From the NCBI GenBank assembly GCA_963681505.1, contig OY811974.1, positions 12,670,144-12,734,143 on the forward strand: a stretch of 64,000 nt of DNA. The letters are read 5' to 3'. Of the stretch, positions 57,301 to 64,000 are shown one piece after another. The position numbers were made by a program, and so were the translations under genes. The notes below the pieces were generated by a model, which saw only the letters and a program-made list of their open reading frames with translations, was not told where the DNA came from and did no database searches. The DNA is from Eunapius fragilis. Lineage: Eukaryota > Porifera > Demospongiae > Spongillida > Spongillidae. Each line of letters opens with the position of its first letter. Position 1 is the first letter of the stretch.

Positions 57301-60300
57301 ATAGGGGGTATGTACCCCTGGTATATGACGGCTAGCTGTGGAGGTACTTACCCCAGGTATGTGGTGGCTATCTATGTACCCCAGGTATGTGATGGCTAGC
57401 TATGGAGGTACTTACCCCAGGTATGTGATGGCTAGCTATGTACCCCAGGTATGTGGTGGCTAGCTGTGTACCCCAGGTATGTGGTGGCTAGCTGTGTACC
57501 CCAGGTATGTGATGGCTAGCTATGTACCCCAGGTATGTAATGGCTAGCTATGTACCCCAGGTATGTGATGGCTAGCTATGGAGGTACTTACCCCAGGTAT
57601 GTGGTGGTTAGCTATGTACCCCAGGTATGTGATGGCTAGCTATGTACCCCAGGTATGTGATGGCTAGCTGTGTACCTCAGGTATGTGGTGGCTAGCTATG
57701 TACCCCAGGTATGTGGTGGCTAGCTGTGTACCCCAGGTATGTGATGGCTAGCTATGTACCCCAGGTATGTGGTGGCTAGCTATGTACCCCAGGTATGTGA
57801 TGGCTAGCTGTGTACCTCAGGTATGTGGTGGCTAGCTGTGTACCCCAGGTATGTGATGGCTAGCTATGTACCCCAGGTATGTGATGGCTAGCTATGGTAC
57901 CCCAGGTATGTGATGGCTAGCTATGTACCCCAGGTATGTGATGGCTAGCTATGTACCCCAGGTATGTGATGGCTAGCTATGTACCCCAGGTATGTGATGG
58001 CTAGCTATGTACCCCAGGTATGTGATGGCTAGCTATGGTACCCCAGGTATGTGATGGCTAGCTGTGTACCCCAGGTATGTGATGGCTAGCTATGTACCCC
58101 AGGTATGTGATGGCTAGCTATGTACCCCAGGTATGTGGTGGCTAGCTATGTACCCCAGGTATGTGATGGCTAGCTATGTACCCCAGGTATGTGGTGGCTA
58201 GCTATGTACCCCAGGTATGTGATGGCTAGCTATGTACCCCAGGTATGTGATGGCTAGCTATGTACCCCAGGTATGTGATGGCTAGCTATGTACCCCAGGT
58301 ATGTGATGGCTAGCTATGTACCCCAGGTATGTGGTGGCTAGCTATGTACCCCCTGGAGGTATGTGATGGCTAGCTATGTACCCCAGGTATGTGGTGGCTA
58401 GCTGTGTACCCCAGGTATGTGATGGCTAGCTATGTACCCCAGGTATGTGATGGCTAGCTATGTACCCCAGGTGTGTGATGGCTAGCTATTTACCCCAGGT
58501 ATGTGATGGCTAGCTATGTACCCCAGGTATGTGATGGCTAGCTATGTACCCCAGGTGTGTGATGGCTAGCTATTTACCCCAGGTATGTGGTGGCTAGCTA
58601 TGTACCCCAGGTGTGTGATGGCTAGCTATGTACCCCAGGTATGTGATGGCTAGCTATGTACCCCAGGTATGTGGTGGCTAGCTATGTACCCCAGGTATGT
58701 GATGGCTAGCTATGTACCCCAGGTATGTGATGGCTAGCTATGTACCCCAGGTATGTGATGGCTAGCTATGTACCCCAGGTATGTGGTGGCTAGCTGTGTA
58801 CCCCAGGTATGTGATGGCTAGCTATGTACCCCAGGTATGTGATGGCTAGCTATGTACCCCAGGTGTGTGATGGCTAGCTATTTACCCCAGGTATGTGATG
58901 GCTAGCTATGTACCCCAGGTATGTGATGGCTAGCTATGTACCCCAGGTATGTGATGGCTAGCTATGTACCCCAGGTATGTGATGGCTAGCTATGTACCCC
59001 AGGTATGTGATGGCTAGCTATGTACCCCAGGTATGTGATGGCTAGCTGTGTACCCCAGGTATGTGATGGCTAGCTATGTACCCCAGGTATGTGATGGCTA
59101 GCTATGTACCCCAGGTATGTGATGGCTAGCTATGTACCCCAGGTATGTGATGGCTAGCTATGTACCCCAGGTATGTGATGGCTAGCTATGTACTCCAGGT
59201 ATGTGATGGCTAGCTATGTACCCCAGGTATGTGGTGGCTAGCTATGTACCCCAGGTATGTGATGGCTAGCTATGTACCCCAGGTATGTAATGGCTAGCTA
59301 TGTACCCCAGGTATGTGATGGCTAGCTATGTACCCCAGGTATGTGATGGCTAGCTATGTACCCCAGGTATGTGATGGCTAGCTATGTACCCCAGGTATGT
59401 GATGGCTAGCTATGTACCCCAGGTATGTGGTGGCTAGCTGTGTACCCCAGGTATGTGGTGGCTAGCTATGTACCCCAGGTATGTGATGGCTAGCTGTGTA
59501 CCCCAGGTATGTGGTGGCTAGCTATGTACCCCAGGTATGTGATGGCTAGCTGTGTACCCCAGGTATGTGGTGGCTAGCTATGTACCCCAGGTATGTGGTG
59601 GCTAGCTATGTACCCCAGGTATGTGGTGGCTAGCTGTGTACCCCAGGTATGTGATGGCTAGCTATGTACCCCAGGTATGTGATGGCTAGCTATGTACCCC
59701 AGGTATGTGGTGGCTAGCTGTGTACCCCAGGTATGTGATGGCTAGCTATGTACCCCAGGTATGTGATGGCTAGCTATGTACCCCAGGTATGTGGTGGCTA
59801 GCTATGTACCCCAGGTATGTGGTGGCTAGCTGTGTACCCCAGGTATGTGATGGCTAGCTATGTACCCCAGGTATGTGATGGCTAGCTATGTACCCCAGGT
59901 ATGTGGTGGCTAGCTATGTACCCCAGGTATGTGGTGGCTAGCTGTGTACCCCAGGTATGTGATGGCTAGCTATGTACCCCAGGTATGTGATGGCTAGCTA
60001 TGTACCCCAGGTATGTGATGGCTAGCTATGTACCCCAGATATGTGGTGGCTAGCTATGTACCCCAGGTATGTGGTGGCTAGCTATGTACCCCAGGTATGT
60101 GATGGCTAGCTATGTACCCCAGGTATGTGATGGCTAGCTATGTACCCCAGGTATGTGGTGGCTAGCTATGTACCCCAGATATGTGGTGGCTAGCTATGTA
60201 CCCCAGGTATGTGATGGCTAGCTATGTACCCCAGGTATGTGGTGGCTAGCTATGTACCCCAGGTATGTGATGGCTAACTATGTACCCCAGGTATGTGATG

Positions 60301-62212
60301 GCTAGCTATGTACCCCAGGTATGTGATGGCTAGCTATGTACCCCAGGTATGTGATGGCTAGCTATGTACCCCAGGTATGTGATGGCTAGCTATGTACCCC
60401 AGGTATGTGGTGGCTAGCTATGTACCCCAGGTATGTGATGGCTAGCTATGTACCCCAGGTATGTGGTGGCTAGCTATGTACCCCAGGTATGTGGTGGCTA
60501 GCTATGTACCCCAGGTATGTGATGGCTAGCTGTGTACCCCAGGTATGTGATGGCTAGCTATGTACCCCAGGTATGTGGTGGCTAGCTATGTACCCCAGGT
60601 ATGTGATGGCTAGCTATGTACCCCAGGTATGTGACGGCTAGCTATGTACTGCTCCTTTCCTCCTCCTTCCCTTCTTCCTTAGCGACATGGCTAACCTAGT
60701 GACTCAAACTCTCATTCATCACATAATCTCCCGGCCACCTCCTCCCCAGAACCATCGCTTCTCGACGGGAATAGTGTCCTCCATCACTTGTAAGTGTATG
60801 TGCGTACATTCATTCTCTATACATTCACACGCAGCACACACACACACATCCACACACAGCACACACACACATCCACACACAGCACACACACACATCCACA
60901 CACAGCACACACACACATCTACATACAGCACACACACATAATATGTACACCATCAGGGCACAATCTTGAGGTGATCACATTACCACCATCACACACACAC
61001 ACCACACACATTTCATTAAATGTACATGTACGTGTACAATGTATGTTGGTAACAAGTTGAGGTTTGAATTAGCTAGCATGAAAGATAGCAACGTTTGTGT
61101 TACCACCTCTCTCCCACCCTCATCCCTCCATCCCTCCCTACACTCCTTACCCTCACATCTCTCCCCTCACCGCACCCTCATCTCTCACATTCCTCACCCT
61201 CACATCCCTCTCCCCTCACCACACCCTCATCCCTCTCACATTCCTCATCCTCACATCCCTCTCCCCTCACCACACCCTCATCCCCCTCACATTCCTCATC
61301 CTCACATCCCTCTCCCCTCACCACACCCTCATCCCCCTCATCTATTTGATGCAGCAAGTCTCTGGTCCCTGGTGGTCTCCCCTAAGGTGGTCTCGGACAC
61401 CTCCCCCCTGGCTGACCTCTCCCTCCTACTTCTCCTCATCTTGGTCCACCAGAGGTCAAAGGGTCACAACCCTTTCCGCAGTGTGCTTAGCTCGTTCACA
61501 GACGAGCATGATGAGAAGAAGTCTCTTTGCACGTTCTCTGTCAGCTACCAGAAGCTATACACCACAATGTGCAGGTTTGTGGTGGTGGTGTTAGTGATGG
61601 TTTATGTGGTGGCTTAATACCATGACCTCCCTGAATTCACTACACCTATGCTATAGTCTAATCTGTTCTACCGTAATCTCCACTCTCCTTTTTGTAATCT
61701 CCCTCCCCCTCCCCTCTCCCCCCCCCCCTCTCGCTTCTCTCCTCCCTCCCCTCTCTCCCTCCTCCCCTCCCACCCCTCTCTCCCTCCTCCCCTCCCACCC
61801 CTCTCTCCCTCCTCCCTTCCCTCCCCTCTCTCCCTCCTCCCCTCTCTCCCTCCCTTCCCTCCCTCCCCTCTCTCCCTCCTTCCCTCCCACCCCTCTCCTA
61901 CTTCCACCTCTTGTTATGTAATTTATGGTTGCATCCTTGGCAACCAGTGTATATACAGGTGGTCCTTGGCAACCAGTGTATATACAGGTGGTCCTTGGCA
62001 ACCAGTGTATATACAGGTGGTCCTTGGCTATACAAGTCACCCTAGCACACGTATATAATGGTATGTATGTCCTCCCTCTGGCTCCTCCCACCTCACCTCC
62101 ACCCCACAGACAGCTTGAAGGTGAGGATATGACCTTGTTGCTGTACCTGCTGCTTCAGAAGAACTGTAGTATGACGAGCTACATCTTCTCCAAGTCAGAC
62201 CTGGACATGTTG
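51323..62212 (+). CDS. DYM: Dymeclin, first eight exons (3' end outside window)
   Basis: The orthologue of animal dymeclin, a peripheral Golgi protein that cycles with the cytosol and is needed for Golgi organisation and secretion. Modelled exons: 51323-51465, 51670-51722, 51814-51907, 53884-54276, 54420-54539, 60683-60789, 61355-61574, 62110-62212. Phases agree throughout (2,1,2,2,2,1,2,0). The N-terminus MGITTSTT fits the myristoylation consensus, as in the MGSNSS start of the vertebrate protein. Recognisable blocks in order: [94 protein letters not shown] and [20 protein letters not shown]. Exon 4 carries an insert with a poly-Thr run (near 54060-54090). The intron after exon 3 appears to use a GC donor (AG/GCAAGT at 51908). 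The remaining C-terminal half lies beyond 62212, probably beyond the window. Confidence 0.9.
51908..53883. other. DYM intron 3: C/T-rich and (CA)n repeats
   Basis: A GC-AG intron. 52075-52420 holds C-rich repeats separated by aaagtgtaacagacatatcc-like units of about 60-70 bp. 52899-53140 is a CACACA/CATGCA microsatellite. 53285-53385 is rich in G and A. Confidence 0.75.
53455..53625. mobile_element. Small inverted-repeat element in DYM intron 3
   Basis: The outer words cctttgggatccatta..ggagataa (about 53470-53500) and ttatctcc..taatggatcccaaagg (about 53579-53608) are inverted. The sequences just inside (gcttgaaagtc / gactttcaagc) are inverted too, making a stem of roughly 50 bp. Confidence 0.7.
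54540..54870. repeat. 36-37-bp minisatellite in DYM intron 5
   Basis: About nine copies of a unit built on GTGGAGCTTACGGCCATG with a GGTGGGGGAGGGG half. It begins directly at the exon 5 donor, so the donor itself may have been captured in or seeded the repeat. Confidence 0.9.
55060..55275. repeat. Second copy of dispersed repeat 5941-6115
   Basis: Shares gggcgttaccctgagg, tctgcaggagtgtgcaga and tacatctttgggggg with the copy at 5941-6115. It ends in broken G runs. Confidence 0.55.
55548..55985. repeat. 25-bp minisatellite in DYM intron 5
   Basis: About 17 copies of GGGGTATGTACCCCTGGTAGC plus TGTG. The unit shares the words TATGTACCCC and GTAGCT/CTAGCT with the 28-bp array at 57300, suggesting a common origin now separated by an inserted element. 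Confidence 0.9.
55986..57292. mobile_element. About 1.3-kb inverted-repeat element inserted between two minisatellites
   Basis: Ends of about 110 bp are inverted copies with some mismatches (gcagtataacactacgta, ggtgggtctggacgatagg, gcaaagtatgttccgtgctt). The right end GGGTCTGGGAACGAGACTA belongs to the TAGTCTCG-TACCCAGACC family. The interior holds a minus-strand frame at 56256-56513 of unknown identity and the nested element at 56541-56811. The minisatellite-like sequence gggggtatgtacccctggtata resumes directly on the right side. Confidence 0.75.
56541..56811. mobile_element. Nested fold-back element with Tigger-like termini
   Basis: The termini CAGTAGCAGCTCACACATCA and its near-inverse (TGATGTGTGGGCCACTACTG) resemble the CAGTAGCGGCTCAC end of the element at 28257. 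Long internal arms (atcaccactttcacacattc; ataattacattcac and their inverses) make it almost a complete palindrome. TA follows on the right, CA stands in that position on the left. Confidence 0.75.
57295..60645. repeat. 3.3-kb, 28-bp minisatellite in DYM intron 5
   Basis: Roughly 118 copies of a 28-bp unit, GGCTAGCTATGTACCCCAGG followed by TATGTGAT. Common variants are GTGGTGG for GTGATGG and CTGTG for CTATG. Each unit contains the palindrome GCTAGC. There are no unique spacers between units. It ends 38 bases before the exon 6 acceptor. Confidence 0.95.
60828..60935. repeat. CA-rich repeat in DYM intron 6
   Basis: Four to five copies of a 25-bp unit CACACACACATCCACACACAG.. directly after exon 6. 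Forward frames over it are low-complexity. Confidence 0.85.
61100..61340. repeat. About 50-bp minisatellite in DYM intron 6
   Basis: Three to four copies of a unit with CTCACATCCCTCTCCCCTCA and CCACACCCTCATCC. It lies just upstream of the exon 7 acceptor and is a pyrimidine-rich stretch. Confidence 0.85.
61690..62031. repeat. C/T-rich tract and 29-bp triplicate in DYM intron 7
   Basis: 61690-61910 is nearly pure C and T (CTCTCTCCCTCCTCCCCT units). 61935-62024 has three copies of CCTTGGCAACCAGTGTATAT plus ACAGGTGGT. Confidence 0.85.
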
Positions 62213-62883
62213 GTGAGAAGAGGAAGTGTGGAGGGAGGTGTATGTTGGTGAGAAGAGGAAGTGTGGAGGGAGGTGTATGAAACTCACTGTAATTGGGATG
62301 TGCACTTTGTCCTTGGTTAACAGTTTTCCTTATAGTGGCTTCTAAAGGGTTAATAATTTTTTTTTTGTACTGTGTTGGCTACTAAAGGGTTATTGTTCCT
62401 TGTACAGTAATGGTTTCTAGAAGGCTAATAATTCTATTGTAGTAATAGTTTCCCTTGACATGCTGTAATGTTTGACTTCTGCAAACACTTGCGTCTTTGT
62501 GCAGGTGTTAAAGTGATATCATCCTGTAAGGTATTTTGATAAAGGATGTCTAGACAGATTCCTGTTGTGGTGTGCTGTGTATATGGGGGAGGGGAGGGGA
62601 GGGGAGGTTATACAAGGTCAGTGGAGCCCACCAGCCAATTGCCTGGGTAATTGCCTGTGCTATTTGGGCTTTAAGAAGTAAAAATACGATTGTAACCGCT
62701 TTATGATGTGTTATTAAGCTTATGTGAAACTACGAGGTTTCATAAATCAACTTATCATGCTTCTTCAAATGCTTCTGCATCTTGTGTGGTAGGGGAGACA
62801 TTCCACTCCCACCCCTCCCTCAGGTTGACCCCACACCTCCCCCAGGTTGGGACTTCTGTGTGTGTACGTGGTGTGTGTGTGTA

Positions 62884-62940
<57 letters not shown>
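62213..62940. other. DYM intron 8 or flank, no exon recognised
   Basis: It starts with a consensus donor (gtgagaag). It contains a 33-bp direct duplication at 62210-62275 (gtgagaagaggaagtgtgga) and a (TG)n run at 62890-62936. The next DYM exon was not found. Confidence 0.6.
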
Positions 62941-63298
62941 CAGGGCCGTCACCGCCGATCCCATTGCACGGTTTTAACCGGACCACTTTTCGCTCGTGTC
63001 TTGGCCCTAGACCAATATTATTACATTATTGTGCCATAAAGATTTTCGCCGGCCATTCTGGTTTTTTTAATCAAGCACGCAAATGCATGTATTAGTAATG
63101 TTTTTACGTCTGCTGATTGGCCTTCTAGCCATCCGAAATGCCTCAGCGGCTGGTGCTCCTCCCCAGACCACGATGGATGAGCTTGCGGAGTTACGGCACG
63201 CAGTTGTTCCAGTGCTGTAACTTTCCGCATTATGTCATGCAATTAGTTTCAATTCAGAATTAACCGGACCACTTCTATTATGGCGGCGACGGTCCCTG
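62941..63298. mobile_element. 358-bp MITE with TA target duplication
   Basis: The termini CAGGGCCGTCACCGCC and GGCGGCGACGGTCCCTG are inverted with one indel. TA flanks both sides (62939-62940, 63299-63300). A second inverted or direct word, ttaaccggaccacttt, lies inside each end. The interior shows no gene. Confidence 0.8.
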
Positions 63299-63542
63299 TA
63301 ATGTATGCACATGTGTGTGCGTGTTGTGAATGAGTGTGAACGTCCCCATATCCTCCGTTATTGTATGGGCCATACATTTATGTGTTGTGATGTCCTGTGT
63401 GTAGATGATGGTGATATTCGCAGCACTGGCCACACAGTGTGTATCCCCCATCCCAGTCATCATTTTGATGTGGGGGGCATTAGCCCAAGACAACAATAGC
63501 GTTGTAGGACACTAATGTGATTGTTTCCATCTTCAGGACAAT

Positions 63543-64000
63543 CATATGTGGGGGAGTGTATGTGTGTACATGTGGGGGGAGTGTATGTGTGTACATGTGG
63601 GGGGAGTGTATGTGTGTACATGTGGGGGGAGTGTATGTGTGTACATGTGGGGGAGTGTATGTGTGTACATGTGGGGGAGTGTATGTGTGTACATGTGGGG
63701 GGAGTGTATGTGTGTACATGTGGGGGGAGCGTGTGTGTACATGTGGGGGGAGTGTATGTGTGTACATGTGGGGGGAGTGTATGTGTGTACATGTGGGGGA
63801 GTGTATGTGTGTACATGTGGGGGGAGTGTATGTGTGTACATGTGGGGGGAGTGTATGTGTGTACATGTGGGGGAGTGTATGTGTGTACATGTGGGGGGAG
63901 TGTATGTGTGTACATGTGGGGGGAGTGTATGTGTGTACATGTGGGGGGAGTGTATGTGTGTACATGTGGGGGGAGTGTATGTGTGTACATGTGGGGGGAG
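63543..64000. repeat. 24-25-bp GT/G-rich minisatellite, runs off the window
   Basis: About 18 copies of ACATGTGGGGGGAGTGTATG plus TGTGT. The length differences are in the G run (5 or 6 G). Open frames on the opposite strand are artefacts. Confidence 0.95.

Noticed and set aside
57295..60645. 28-bp repeats resembling a CRISPR array
   Set aside because: The units are contiguous without unique spacers and lie in an intron of a eukaryotic gene.
63460..63990. Minus-strand frames rich in HTYTPPTC
   Set aside because: Translation of the terminal 24-25-bp minisatellite.
1..64000. tRNA or rRNA genes
   Set aside because: No cloverleaf with conserved box sequences and no rRNA-like segment was noticed by eye. 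A dedicated scan (tRNAscan-SE, Infernal) would be needed to exclude them.

Overview
The window is eukaryotic, animal-type DNA. It has spliced genes with very short introns (mostly 35-100 bp), an invertebrate-style Ty3/gypsy element, several cut-and-paste transposon families and large minisatellites. A secreted Calx-beta/PLAC gene pair, intron-less GIMAP-like GTPases and a dymeclin gene, together with the compact introns, suggest an early-branching metazoan, most plausibly a demosponge. That assignment is an inference from gene content, not a match to a named genome.

Layout. 1-516 is a diverged repeat copy. 517-4717 is a Ty3/gypsy retrotransposon with 77-bp LTR-like ends and a broken gag-pol. 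4718-5940 holds palindrome-rich mobile debris. 5941-8057 is a fossil Tigger-like transposon and upstream DNA. 8058-18752 is Calx-beta/PLAC gene copy 1 (24 exons, modelled 1415 aa). 18753-22678 is intergenic DNA with a 1.5-kb inverted-repeat element, a broken exon remnant and a second copy of the fossil Tigger/upstream block. 22679-41231 is Calx-beta/PLAC copy 2 (34 exons, modelled 1981 aa). 41232-45569 repeats the remnant plus fossil-Tigger pattern, so the locus is a tandem segmental duplication with a truncated third unit. 45570-47054 (-) and 48918-50027 (+) are two divergent, single-exon GIMAP/AIG1-like GTPases sharing a C-terminal Cys/His module. 50722-50921 is an assembly gap of 200 N. 51323-62212 carries the first eight exons of a dymeclin (DYM) gene, which runs out of the window; one intron holds a 3.3-kb 28-bp minisatellite.

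The two large genes are the main system. Each has a signal peptide, an unrecognised Cys-rich module, tandem Calx-beta-type beta-sandwich modules (11 in copy 1, 16 in copy 2) and a terminal PLAC domain, so they should be secreted extracellular-matrix or adhesion proteins. Every intron is phase 1 and every internal exon is a multiple of 3, so modules can be gained or lost without breaking frame. Copy 2 has five more two-exon modules than copy 1, some arising from a visible three-module (1378-bp) duplication. Introns of both copies carry the same minisatellites, a Merlin-like transposase fossil and a fold-back element, which dates those insertions before the gene duplication. The minisatellites then expanded differently: the C/T-rich array is about 0.35 kb in copy 1 and 3.7 kb in copy 2.

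Coordinates of spliced genes are my own models from splice signals, phase and domain continuity. No transcript or database search was available.
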